Assembly (NCBI GenBank): GCA_030638405.1
Contig: DAOWER010000083.1
Location: forward strand, 1 to 5,890
Source: Candidatus Eiseniibacteriota bacterium
GTDB taxonomy: Bacteria; Joyebacterota; Joyebacteria; Joyebacterales; Joyebacteraceae
DNA: 5,890 bases
Reading direction: 5' to 3'
Made by a program: the position numbers and the translations under genes. The notes beneath the pieces are model-generated. The model did no database searches. It saw nothing but the letters and a program-made list of their open reading frames with translations, and was not told where the DNA came from. This document shows, piece after piece, positions 1 through 5,890 of the stretch (positions are counted from its first letter, which is position 1; every line of letters starts with the position of its first letter).

Positions 1-403
1 CGTCGAGGCCGGTCGACTCGACTCTGTGAACCAACTCGTCGGTTCCGAAGGTGCCCTTCCCCGCTGCGCACCACACGTTGATGCCCCGCGTGTCCAGCAC
101 GAGGATGTACGCATCGGTGTCCTTGAGAGCCGATCTCAGAGCGTCGAAGCTCAGGGTGTAGTTCGCGGTCACGAAGACGGGAGAGTCCTCTCCGGGCACG
201 CCGAGGGAGTAGAGGCCGGGATCGACGCGATGGCCGGCCCTGTCGACGCCCCAGCGGGCCAGCAGGTGATCGAGGCGGTTGGACGCTGTGATCTCCGATG
301 TCGCCCGGAAGATCCCCGCGCTCGCCTCCGCAGCGCCTGCCTCGTCTCCGCACGCCGCGCAGGAGTTCTGGTTGTCTCTCGTTGTGCAGCAACCGTCGCT
401 CAT
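1..403 (-). CDS. hgcA: HgcA-type corrinoid protein (mercury methylation), N-terminal part, cut by window edge
   Basis: HgcA is a membrane-anchored corrinoid protein that, with the ferredoxin HgcB, passes a methyl group to Hg(II) to form methylmercury. This frame is open from an ATG at 403 to position 1, giving 134 complete codons. Residues 1-40 are a variable, Cys-containing leader (C5, C6, C15, C18). From about residue 44 the protein reads like the CdhD-type (PF03599) corrinoid-binding domain: PGLYSLG (62-68), SPVFVTANYTLSFD (74-87), ILVLDTRGINVWCAAGKGTF (100-119). The NVWCAAGK cap-helix motif (109-116) with Cys112 matches the HgcA signature, in which the Cys is the proposed lower ligand of cobalt. 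In the acetyl-CoA-pathway corrinoid Fe-S protein the corrinoid domain is C-terminal, after an Fe-S and a TIM-barrel domain; here it is N-terminal, as in HgcA. The C-terminal membrane helices and any hgcB are outside the window. The ATG follows ispDF by 14 nt and has a GGAG 8 nt upstream. Identification as HgcA is strong; mercury-methylating activity is inferred. Confidence 0.9.
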   Translation of the reverse strand, partial: MSDGCCTTRDNQNSCAACGDEAGAAEASAGIFRATSEITASNRLDHLLARWGVDRAGHRVDPGLYSLGVPGEDSPVFVTANYTLSFDALRSALKDTDAYILVLDTRGINVWCAAGKGTFGTDELVHRVESTGLD

Positions 404-411
404 CGCGTCAA

Positions 412-415
412 CTCC
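412..415 (-). promoter_or_regulatory. Ribosome binding site of hgcA
   Basis: A GGAG lies 8 nt before the ATG at 403, inside the 14-nt gap after the ispDF stop codon (418-420). It supports the chosen start and independent translation initiation. There is no room for a promoter in the gap, so transcription probably comes from upstream, or from a promoter inside ispDF. Confidence 0.6.
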
Positions 416-417
416 GC

Positions 418-1602
418 TCACGGCCTCTCGGTCACCACGGCAACTGCCGTACTGGACATCGCGAGGCCCTCTCCCTCGGGGCCGGTGCCTTCGGTGGTCG
501 TGGCCTTGACCGAGACCGCCTCCACCTCCAGACCGAGAACGCCGGCGAGCGAACGCCTCATCTCGGGCACGTGTGGCGCGAGCTTCGGCGCCTCTGCCAC
601 GACGGTCACGTCGACGTTGACGACCCGGCATCGCTTCTCGCGTACGATCTCCACTACCTTCTCAAGAAGCAGCAGGCTCGAGATATCCTTGTACTCGGGG
701 TCGCCGGGCGGGAAATGGACGCCGATGTCGCCCTCTGCGACCGCGCCCAGGAGCGCGTCGCAGACTGCGTGCGTGGCGACGTCCGCGTCTGAGTGACCGT
801 CGAGGCCCTTCTCGAACGGAATGGTCACGCCGCAGAGCACGAGGTCCCTGCCCTCGACCAGGCGGTGCGTGTCGCTTCCCGTTCCGGCGCGATATCCGGG
901 GCCCAGACCCCGCCGGCAGTTGGCGACGACCGAGGCGAGCTGAAGGTCGACGGGCGTCGTTACCTTGAAGTTGCCGGGCTCGCCGGGGACGATGGCCACG
1001 AGCCTCCCGATGAGCTCGACCGCGCGGGCATCGTCGGTCACTTCGGCTCCCTTGAGCTCCCTGTAGGCCTGCTCGATGATCTCTCTCCTGAACCCTTGCG
1101 GGGTCTGAGCCAGGCCAAGCGTGCTTCTGTCGAGCGTCTCCGCTACCGCATCGTCGCGTACGCGCTTCACGGTGTCCGGCACGGAGATGACGGGCACCGC
1201 CGCACCGTGCTCACGCGCCGCAGCAATCACCCGTTCGGTGAGGTCGGGGGACGCGAACGGCCGTGCCGCGTCGTGTATCAGCACGACGTCGACGTCGTCC
1301 GAGAGGACCTCGAGCCCGCGAGCGACGGAATCCTGCCGCCTCTCGCCCCCGGTGACGGGGATGACGCGCGTGTCCCTGAAGATCAGGTCGGCAGAGGCGC
1401 CCGCGGCACGGAGTATCGTCTTCACCGTGCCGACGAAATCGGGAAGCGTGACTATTGCGACCTCGTCCGAGTGCGGAAGCACGCTCTCGAGCGCGAGGAA
1501 GAACATGGGGTCAGGTCCCAGAGGAAGGAACTGCTTGGGAAAAATGGCGCCGACGCGCTCCGACGAGCCGGCCGCGACGAGGATTGTGCCGACCCCGGCC
1601 AC
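418..1602 (-). CDS. ispDF: Bifunctional IspD/IspF enzyme of the MEP isoprenoid pathway
   Basis: This cytosolic fusion carries two non-consecutive MEP-pathway enzymes. IspD joins CTP and 2-C-methyl-D-erythritol 4-phosphate into CDP-methylerythritol; IspF cyclises the later phosphorylated intermediate to MEcPP and releases CMP. Numbering below is from the GTG at 1608. The IspD half (about 5-230) has the nucleotide-binding loop VAAGSSERVG (11-20), KQFLPL (25-30), GGERRQDSV (87-95) and IHDAARPF (111-118). The IspF half (about 237-394) has the metal-site pattern D-x-H (D246, H248), GHSDADV (271-277) with a further His at 280, HFPPGDPEY (298-306) and KATTTEG (368-374). By alignment to E. coli IspF, D246, H248 and H280 would bind the divalent metal. 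Both halves look complete and active. The open frame begins with GTG at 1608, overlapping the radA stop by 4 nt, but an AAGGAGG at 1610-1616 is only 1 nt from it. The GTG two codons later (1602) is 7 nt away, so I place the start there (394 aa). Fused IspDF occurs in several bacterial groups. Confidence 0.96.
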   Translation of the reverse strand: MAGVGTILVAAGSSERVGAIFPKQFLPLGPDPMFFLALESVLPHSDEVAIVTLPDFVGTVKTILRAAGASADLIFRDTRVIPVTGGERRQDSVARGLEVLSDDVDVVLIHDAARPFASPDLTERVIAAAREHGAAVPVISVPDTVKRVRDDAVAETLDRSTLGLAQTPQGFRREIIEQAYRELKGAEVTDDARAVELIGRLVAIVPGEPGNFKVTTPVDLQLASVVANCRRGLGPGYRAGTGSDTHRLVEGRDLVLCGVTIPFEKGLDGHSDADVATHAVCDALLGAVAEGDIGVHFPPGDPEYKDISSLLLLEKVVEIVREKRCRVVNVDVTVVAEAPKLAPHVPEMRRSLAGVLGLEVEAVSVKATTTEGTGPEGEGLAMSSTAVAVVTERP

Positions 1603-1604
1603 CG

Positions 1605-3020
1605 TCACGCCTCCTTCGTCTGCGCGGTTGCCTTCTCCGCGCGTCTGCTCTGCTGCGGCCCGAGCAGGACATCGATGGCCTCGCCGAGTGTACGGACCTC
1701 GACGAACTCGACGCCCCCAGGACGCTCTTCCTTCGGAAGCGTGTGTCGAGGGAGGACGATGCGCGTGTACCCCAGCCGCGATGCCTCCTGCGCCCTCTTG
1801 CCGGCCTGCGTCACGCGCCTGACCTCGCCGCCGAGCCCTATCTCGCCGAAGACCGCCGTGCGCTCGTCCACGGGCACGTCCCAGTAGCTCGACGCGACGG
1901 CCAGAGCGATACCGAGGTCCGCGGCCGGTTCCTCCACCTTGACGCCTCCCGCGACGCTGACGAAGATGTCGCGGTTGCCGAGACTCAGGCCCCCCCTGCG
2001 TTCGAGCACCGCCAGGATGAGCGGCAGCCTCCGCCTGTCCACGCCCGTGCTCGAGCGCTGCGGCACGGCATAGTTCGTGAGGCCCGTCAGCGCCTGTATC
2101 TCCACCATGAGCGCCCGCGTGCCCTCGACCACGCCGATGACGACCGAGCCGGACGTGTTGGGAAGATCTCTGGAGACGAAAAGCCCGGAGGGGTCAGCGA
2201 CCTCGACCAGACCGCCGGCGGTCATCTCGAAGACGCCTATCTCGTCCGTCGAGCCGTAGCGGTTCTTCACCGCGCGTAGGATGCGGTAGGGCATCCGCTT
2301 GTCGCCCTCGAAATAGAGCACCGTGTCGACCATGTGCTCGAGGATCCGGGGGCCCGCGATGGCGCCCTGCTTGGTCACGTGGCCGATGAGGAAGACGGGA
2401 ACGCCCGTCTCCTTCGCGAAGCGAACGAGAGAGGCCGCCGACTCGCGAACCTGGGAGACGCTCCCGGGTGAGCCGTTGGCCTCCGCGTGGTAGATGGTCT
2501 GTATGGAATCCATGATGAGAACGCCCGGGGGTGAGGACGCCGCAACTTCCAGAACGTGCGACACGTCCGTCTCGGTGAGGACACTGATGAGCTCGGAGTC
2601 GATGCCGAGCCGCGAGGCTCTCAGCCGTATCTGCGAGCGCGACTCCTCGCCGCTGACGTAGAGCACAGTCTCGCCGCTCCGCGCGATGGCGTCACTGGCC
2701 TGAATCAGGAGCGTTGACTTGCCTATGCCGGGGTCGCCGCCGACCAGCACGACCACACCGGGCACTATGCCGCCGCCGAGAGTCCGGTCAAACTCGGGGA
2801 TGCCGGTCGGCATGCGCTCCGACGCGTCCGCCGTGATCTCGGGCAGCGCGACGGGGACCTCACGCGCCGCCAGCGCCGATCTACCCAGGGGACGATTCGT
2901 CTGCACCTTCTGCTCGACGAACGTGTTCCACTCGCCGCAGCCCGGGCACCTCCCCAGCCACTTCGGCGACTCGTGGCCGCAGCCACTGCAGAAGAACACG
3001 CTCTTCTTCTTTCCCCCCAT
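1605..3020 (-). CDS. radA: DNA repair protein RadA (Sms), branch-migration helicase
   Basis: RadA is a cytosolic hexameric ATPase that helps RecA extend and process branched recombination intermediates. The 471-aa product is close to the usual family length (E. coli about 460). Domains in order: an N-terminal C4 zinc finger (C11, C14, C25, C28); a RecA-like ATPase core with Walker A GGDPGIGKST (94-103), Walker B VLIMDS ending near D171, and the RadA-specific KNRYG motif (252-256; KNRFG in most members, a conservative change); and a C-terminal Lon-protease-like domain (about 290-455) with FGEIGLGGEVR (391-401). The Lon-like domain is thought to act as a structural scaffold rather than a protease. 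The ATG at 3020 is preceded by GGAGGAGG at 5-nt spacing. The gene follows mlaD by 45 nt and its stop lies next to the ispDF start. No truncation or missing key residue is visible. Confidence 0.97.
   Translation of the reverse strand: MGGKKKSVFFCSGCGHESPKWLGRCPGCGEWNTFVEQKVQTNRPLGRSALAAREVPVALPEITADASERMPTGIPEFDRTLGGGIVPGVVVLVGGDPGIGKSTLLIQASDAIARSGETVLYVSGEESRSQIRLRASRLGIDSELISVLTETDVSHVLEVAASSPPGVLIMDSIQTIYHAEANGSPGSVSQVRESAASLVRFAKETGVPVFLIGHVTKQGAIAGPRILEHMVDTVLYFEGDKRMPYRILRAVKNRYGSTDEIGVFEMTAGGLVEVADPSGLFVSRDLPNTSGSVVIGVVEGTRALMVEIQALTGLTNYAVPQRSSTGVDRRRLPLILAVLERRGGLSLGNRDIFVSVAGGVKVEEPAADLGIALAVASSYWDVPVDERTAVFGEIGLGGEVRRVTQAGKRAQEASRLGYTRIVLPRHTLPKEERPGGVEFVEVRTLGEAIDVLLGPQQSRRAEKATAQTKEA
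1610..1616 (-). promoter_or_regulatory. Strong Shine-Dalgarno of ispDF, within the end of radA
   Basis: AAGGAGG is a full-length anti-16S match lying in the last codons of radA. It is 1 nt before the first possible GTG (1608) and 7 nt before the second (1602). Normal spacing is about 5-9 nt, so it favours the second GTG as the ispDF start. Its place inside radA suggests translational coupling of the two genes. Confidence 0.7.
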
Positions 3021-3025
3021 CCTCC

Positions 3026-3033
3026 CCTCCTCC
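3026..3033 (-). promoter_or_regulatory. Ribosome binding site of radA
   Basis: A purine-rich GGAGGAGG lies 5 nt before the ATG at 3020, in the 45-nt gap after mlaD. It fixes the radA start. I see no convincing hairpin or promoter in the rest of that gap. Confidence 0.65.
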
Positions 3034-3065
3034 GGTGACAGAACGGTCGAAGCGTGCGTCCACGG

Positions 3066-3932
3066 CTAGAACAGCGAGACCTTGATGAAGCTCTCCGGGT
3101 TCGCGCGAATCTCGGCGACGAGATCCTTCACTTCTTTGATGGCGGCCAGGAACTCGTCGTGCGCCTCGTCCTCGTTGATCAGCTTACCCAGTGTCCCCTC
3201 CCCGCCCTCGACTCGCCGCACTATTGAGTCAAGGGACGCGGAGATGGTCTTGAGCTCGTAGGTGACTTCCGCGAACCCGACGACGGCGTCCTCCATAGCG
3301 TCTATGGCCTCGCCGGCCGGCTCCCGTTTCTCGCTGACGAACGCTCTGAGCTCGGTCGTCATCACCCGGAGGTCGGCCGTCGCCTTCATGAGATCGAACG
3401 AGGCGGCGTTCGCGTTGACGAGCGCCTCCTTGACGAGGTCCTTCCCCTCCTGGTCGGTGAGAATCTCGTCCGCCGACCTCAGCACGGCGCGGATGCCGGT
3501 GAGGGCCTCGGCCATCTCGTGCACGACGTCGCCCAGCCCTTTCTCGTACGTGCCCTGGACGACGGTGTCCGGCTCGATGTAGACATCGCTCCCGCCCGGT
3601 CGGATCGATATGACCTTGGCCCCGATGAGACCGTAGCTGGCCACAGAGATGCGGGAGTCGACGGGGATCTTGATGTAGTTGTCCACCTCGACCTTGGCCA
3701 CTACCTTCCCGAAGGGTGCGAGCTGAAGAGAGAGGATCTCCCCGGCATCCAGACCCGCGACCGTCACTTTGTCCCCTGCGACAAGCCCCGCAACCTCGGT
3801 GAACATGATGCTGAACGAATACCTGCTCTCACCGAAGGTGAAGCCGCCCAGCCACAGAATGCCGACGACCAGCAGCACTCCCGCGAGCGTCAGGGTGACT
3901 CCTACCCTCACCACGTTCGCGTGTTCGGTCAT
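3066..3932 (-). CDS. mlaD: MCE/MlaD family lipid-binding protein of an ABC transporter
   Basis: MlaD-type proteins are anchored in the inner membrane and form a periplasmic hexameric ring through which the MlaFE transporter moves lipids. The 288-aa product has a short cytoplasmic start, one hydrophobic anchor helix (about 10-30), then an MCE domain (about 38-115) with GLVAGDKVTVAGLDAGEI (49-66) and YGLIGAKVISIRPGG (100-114). Residues about 133-275 are mostly charged and helical, likely the tunnel-forming or coiled-coil part; they include GEGTLGKLINEDE (244-256), a pattern common in long MCE proteins. The end NPESFIKVSLF is also typical of the group. It is longer than E. coli MlaD (about 183 aa), so it belongs to the broader MCE/Ttg2C type. 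The ATG at 3932 has AGGGGG 6 nt upstream. It lies 84 nt after mlaF. Whether the cargo is phospholipid cannot be read from the sequence; no MlaA, MlaB or MlaC homologue is present here. Confidence 0.92.
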   Translation of the reverse strand: MTEHANVVRVGVTLTLAGVLLVVGILWLGGFTFGESRYSFSIMFTEVAGLVAGDKVTVAGLDAGEILSLQLAPFGKVVAKVEVDNYIKIPVDSRISVASYGLIGAKVISIRPGGSDVYIEPDTVVQGTYEKGLGDVVHEMAEALTGIRAVLRSADEILTDQEGKDLVKEALVNANAASFDLMKATADLRVMTTELRAFVSEKREPAGEAIDAMEDAVVGFAEVTYELKTISASLDSIVRRVEGGEGTLGKLINEDEAHDEFLAAIKEVKDLVAEIRANPESFIKVSLF

Positions 3933-4016
3933 TGCGTTCCCCCTTGGATTCCCGTGTGGTCCTGCGGCCGGAGGAGCGACACATGGTTCGCGGCGCCCCG
4001 TTGGCGGTCGCCCCTC

Positions 4017-4862
4017 TTACTCGAACACCTCCGGGTCTATCGGACCGGCGCCCCCTTTCGATCCGAGCGCCGGCGCGTGACCGCGAGCGATGAAGGTTCT
4101 CACTGCCTCGTTGTCGCTGTGTCTCAGATCGTCCATCGTTCCGACGAGCTCGATCCTGCCGTTGTGCATCAGGGCGATCTTATCGCCCGTGAACTTGGCG
4201 CTGTGCAGGTCGTGCGTGACGACGATCGACGTAGCATTGACCTTGCGTTGAAGCGTCCTGATGAGTTCGTTGATCTGCTCGGCCATGATGGGGTCCAGCC
4301 CGGTGGTGGGCTCGTCGTAGAGGATGATGTCCGGGTCGAGCGCGATGGCGCGCGCAAGAGCCACGCGCTTCTTCATGCCGCCCGATATCTCAGACGGTCG
4401 CAGGTGCGACACCCCTGCCAGCCCGACCATGCGGAGCTTGGTCTCGGTGAGGTCCGCGAGCTCGTCGCCCTTCATGCCCCGGTGCTCCTTGAGCGGCAGC
4501 CCGACGTTCTCCCCGACCGTCATCGAGTCGAAGAGCGCGGCGCCCTGGAAGACCATGCCGAAACGCATCCTGAGGTCTTTGAGCTCGTGCGCGTCCAGCT
4601 TCGTGAGTTCGCGACCCTCCACGACGATCGAGCCGCGGTCCGGCTTCATGAGGCCGATCACATGCTTGAGAAGCACGCTCTTGCCGCACCCCGACGGCCC
4701 CAGAACGACCAGCGTCTCGCCGTCGAGGACGAAGAGGTTCACGCCGCGCAGGACCTCCTGGTCTCCGAACGACTTCCAGAGGTCCCGAACCTCGATGACG
4801 GGCTCCGCGGCCGTGTCTCTGTCGGGTCTCTCGGTCGCGCCTCTGTCGGGTCTCTCGGTCAT
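4017..4862 (-). CDS. mlaF: MlaF-type ABC transporter ATP-binding protein
   Basis: This is the cytosolic ATPase that powers the MlaE permease in MCE-linked lipid transport. With the ATG at 4862 as start it has 281 residues. It shows Walker A GPSGCGKS (55-62), Q-loop Gln106, the family-specific signature SEISGGMKKRVALARA (157-172), Walker B IILYDEPTTGLDP (179-191) with catalytic Glu184, and the switch His217. SGGMKKR, instead of the usual SGGQ, marks the MlaF/Ttg2A group. A tail after about 260 is poor in known motifs. The frame can be extended to a TTG at 4874, but that codon has no Shine-Dalgarno, whereas GGAG at 4869-4872 is 6 nt before the ATG. The N-terminal tail ahead of the ATPase fold (before about residue 22) is made by a 24-bp tandem duplication giving TERPDR twice. 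The gene begins 27 nt after mlaE and is surely co-transcribed with it. Confidence 0.95.
   Translation of the reverse strand: MTERPDRGATERPDRDTAAEPVIEVRDLWKSFGDQEVLRGVNLFVLDGETLVVLGPSGCGKSVLLKHVIGLMKPDRGSIVVEGRELTKLDAHELKDLRMRFGMVFQGAALFDSMTVGENVGLPLKEHRGMKGDELADLTETKLRMVGLAGVSHLRPSEISGGMKKRVALARAIALDPDIILYDEPTTGLDPIMAEQINELIRTLQRKVNATSIVVTHDLHSAKFTGDKIALMHNGRIELVGTMDDLRHSDNEAVRTFIARGHAPALGSKGGAGPIDPEVFE
4817..4860. repeat. Two exact 20-bp direct repeats, period 24 bp, in the 5' end of mlaF
   Basis: Positions 4817-4836 and 4841-4860 are identical over 20 bases and separated by 4 bases. The 24-bp period equals eight codons, so the reading frame of mlaF is kept and the peptide TERPDR appears twice. 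The copies lie between the start codon and the ATPase fold, where length change is tolerated. It looks like a recent slippage duplication. Confidence 0.9.
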
Positions 4863-4868
4863 CCATCG

Positions 4869-4872
4869 CTCC
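4869..4872 (-). promoter_or_regulatory. Ribosome binding site of mlaF
   Basis: GGAG lies 6 nt before the ATG at 4862, in the 27-nt gap after mlaE. It decides for that ATG over the upstream in-frame TTG (4874), which overlaps the motif itself. Confidence 0.6.
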
Positions 4873-4889
4873 AAGGGACAGCCGCCCGG

Positions 4890-5723
4890 TTACTCACCAA
4901 AGATAATCCGGAACAGCAGAACGGCCAGAACGTAGTCGCCCACCAGTATCAACACGCAGCTTGTGACGACGGCCCTCGTTGCCGCCGCGCCCACGCCCAC
5001 GGCCCCGCCCAGGGTCCGAAGGCCGGCTGAGCAGCCCATCAGCGAGATGATGCCGCCGAAGACGAACGCCTTCATGAGTCCGCCCAGGATATCCCGCGGG
5101 ACGAAGAACATTTTCATCCCCTCGATGAACACCTTCGGCGAGATGTCGAGCGAGGCGTTGGCGACGAAGAACCCGCCGCCGATGGCCAGTATGTCCGCGA
5201 ACACGGTGAGCACGGGCAGCATCACGAGGGCAGCGACGATGCGCGGCATCGTCAGATACCTGATCGGGTCGATGGCCATCGCGTCCATGGCGTCGATCTG
5301 CTCGGTGACGCGCATGGTGCCGAGCTCGGCCGCGATGGATGCGCTGACGCGCCCGCCGACGACGAGAGCCGTCAGCACGGGTCCAAGCTCGATGACCACC
5401 GACTTGTAGATGGCCGTGCCGAGATAGATTTTCGGAACGAATTCCTTCAGCTGGTAGGCAGCCTGGACGGCCGTCACCGCGCCGGTGAAGACCGAGGTGA
5501 TGATGACGAGCGGCAGCGACTCGACACCGATGCGCCGTGCCTGCTCGATCACCAGCGGCGCGGACCGACCGAGCTTTCGCAGGGACAGCAGGGAACGCCA
5601 GAGAAGGATGCCCGCGAAACCCACCTCGGTCACGACGTCGATGGCTACGCGGCCGATGGTGCCGAACAGGCCGGCCCCCACATGAGCGATCGCGAGCCCG
5701 GGGGTGAAACTAGAGTTCCTCAA
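4890..5723 (-). CDS. mlaE: MlaE-type ABC transporter permease
   Basis: MlaE (PF02405) is the inner-membrane permease that joins MlaF below and the MlaD ring above to move lipid between membranes. The 277-aa product has an amphipathic N-terminal part (about 14-60) and about five hydrophobic segments (near 70-92, 108-132, 163-188, 212-235 and 248-272). The central family signature is clear: ELGPVLTALVVGGRVSASIA (112-131) followed by ELGTMRVTEQIDAMDAM (133-149) and DPIRYLTMPR (152-161). The start is a TTG at 5723; GAGGAG at 5728-5733 lies 4 nt before it. No ATG is found nearby in this frame. The start overlaps the end of dnaB by 14 nt in another frame, which points to translational coupling. The length fits the family (about 260 aa), and no damage is visible. 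Confidence 0.95.
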   Translation of the reverse strand: MRNSSFTPGLAIAHVGAGLFGTIGRVAIDVVTEVGFAGILLWRSLLSLRKLGRSAPLVIEQARRIGVESLPLVIITSVFTGAVTAVQAAYQLKEFVPKIYLGTAIYKSVVIELGPVLTALVVGGRVSASIAAELGTMRVTEQIDAMDAMAIDPIRYLTMPRIVAALVMLPVLTVFADILAIGGGFFVANASLDISPKVFIEGMKMFFVPRDILGGLMKAFVFGGIISLMGCSAGLRTLGGAVGVGAAATRAVVTSCVLILVGDYVLAVLLFRIIFGE

Positions 5724-5890
5724 AGGTCTCCTCGGGCCTCCTGCTGAGGTTGTCGAACCGCGTGCACTCGGACTGGAACGCCAGGTGCACGGTTCCCGTC
5801 GGACCGTTTCTCTGCTTGCCGACGATGACCTCGGCGCGGCCGATGTTCTCGGGCGTGCGCTCGTACTGCTCGGCCCTGTAGATGAACATC
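5710..5890 (-). CDS. dnaB: Replicative DNA helicase DnaB, C-terminal end, cut by window edge
   Basis: DnaB is the hexameric helicase that unwinds DNA at the replication fork. Only the last 59 codons are in the window, with a TAG stop at 5710-5712. They read MFIYRAEQYE, then AEVIVGKQRNGPTGTVHLAF (19-38) and TRFDNL (43-48). This is the highly conserved end of the RecA-like domain: KQRNGPTG carries the Lys and Arg residues that, in the family, reach the neighbouring subunit's ATP site. A short acidic tail (EETFEEL) follows. The frame is open to the window edge. Helicases of phage origin share this end, but the very standard sequence and the housekeeping neighbours favour the chromosomal gene. 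Confidence 0.93.
   Translation of the reverse strand, partial: MFIYRAEQYERTPENIGRAEVIVGKQRNGPTGTVHLAFQSECTRFDNLSRRPEETFEEL
5728..5733 (-). promoter_or_regulatory. Ribosome binding site of mlaE, inside dnaB
   Basis: GAGGAG, within the last codons of dnaB, lies 4 nt before the TTG at 5723. It supports the unusual TTG start and the 14-nt gene overlap. Confidence 0.55.

Noticed and set aside
1..403. Gamma subunit of the acetyl-CoA-pathway corrinoid Fe-S protein (CdhD/AcsC) as identity of the edge gene
   Set aside because: That protein has an Fe-S domain and a TIM barrel before its corrinoid domain, so the corrinoid region would be near the C-terminus. Here it begins at about residue 44 and carries the HgcA-type NVWCAAGK motif.
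26..2279. Several long overlapping plus-strand open frames (26-796, 793-1887, 1455-2279)
   Set aside because: All run antisense to hgcA, ispDF and radA, show no known motifs and overlap one another. High GC reduces stop codons on the opposite strand.
3933..4016. Possible promoter or terminator in the 84-nt mlaF-mlaD gap, the largest gap in the window
   Set aside because: It is GC-rich with short partial inverted matches only. I see no stable hairpin followed by a T-run and no clear -35/-10 pair. Only a Shine-Dalgarno-like AGGGGG for mlaD is supported.
3519..5030. 503-codon open frame on the plus strand
   Set aside because: It lies opposite mlaD, mlaF and the end of mlaE, which have clear family motifs. 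Its product has no recognisable domain and is rich in Arg, His and Asp, as expected for an antisense shadow in GC-rich DNA.
1..5890. CRISPR arrays, insertion sequences, tRNA or rRNA genes
   Set aside because: No spaced repeat array, transposase, terminal inverted repeats or RNA-gene signature was seen. Almost all bases are inside the seven minus-strand genes.

Overview
This is a GC-rich, gene-dense bacterial window. All seven genes lie on the minus strand, so transcription runs from position 5890 towards position 1. In that order they are: the C-terminal end of dnaB (replicative helicase), an MCE-type lipid transporter set (MlaE permease, MlaF ATPase, MlaD substrate-binding protein), radA, a fused ispDF, and the N-terminal third or so of an HgcA-type corrinoid protein that runs off the left edge. 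Gaps between genes range from a 14-nt overlap to 84 nt. There is no non-coding stretch of 300 bases, no RNA gene and no visible internal terminator, so the block looks like one transcription unit, possibly with unseen internal promoters.

The MCE/Mla genes imply a diderm cell with an outer membrane, and ispDF implies isoprenoid synthesis by the MEP pathway. An HgcA-type protein is typical of anaerobes that use corrinoid or Wood-Ljungdahl-like chemistry. GC content, fused ispDF and the dnaB-mlaEFD-radA-ispDF order would suit an uncultivated diderm lineage, for example of the FCB group, but I cannot fix the phylum from this sequence alone.

Layout: 5710-5890 dnaB end; 4890-5723 mlaE; 4017-4862 mlaF; 3066-3932 mlaD; 1605-3020 radA; 418-1602 (or 1608) ispDF; 1-403 hgcA, partial. 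MlaE, MlaF and MlaD should form an inner-membrane ABC complex that moves phospholipid or another lipid between the inner and outer membranes. RadA acts in recombinational repair, next to the replication gene dnaB. IspDF makes two consecutive MEP-pathway steps.

The most notable item is the edge gene at 1-403. It reads through an NVWCAAGK cap-helix motif, the hallmark of HgcA, the corrinoid methyltransferase needed for mercury methylation. The motif sits near the N-terminus, as in HgcA, and not near the C-terminus as in the acetyl-CoA-pathway corrinoid protein. The gene starts only 14 nt after ispDF, which puts a mercury-methylation candidate at the tail of a housekeeping gene cluster. Its partner hgcB and the membrane half of HgcA would lie outside the window.
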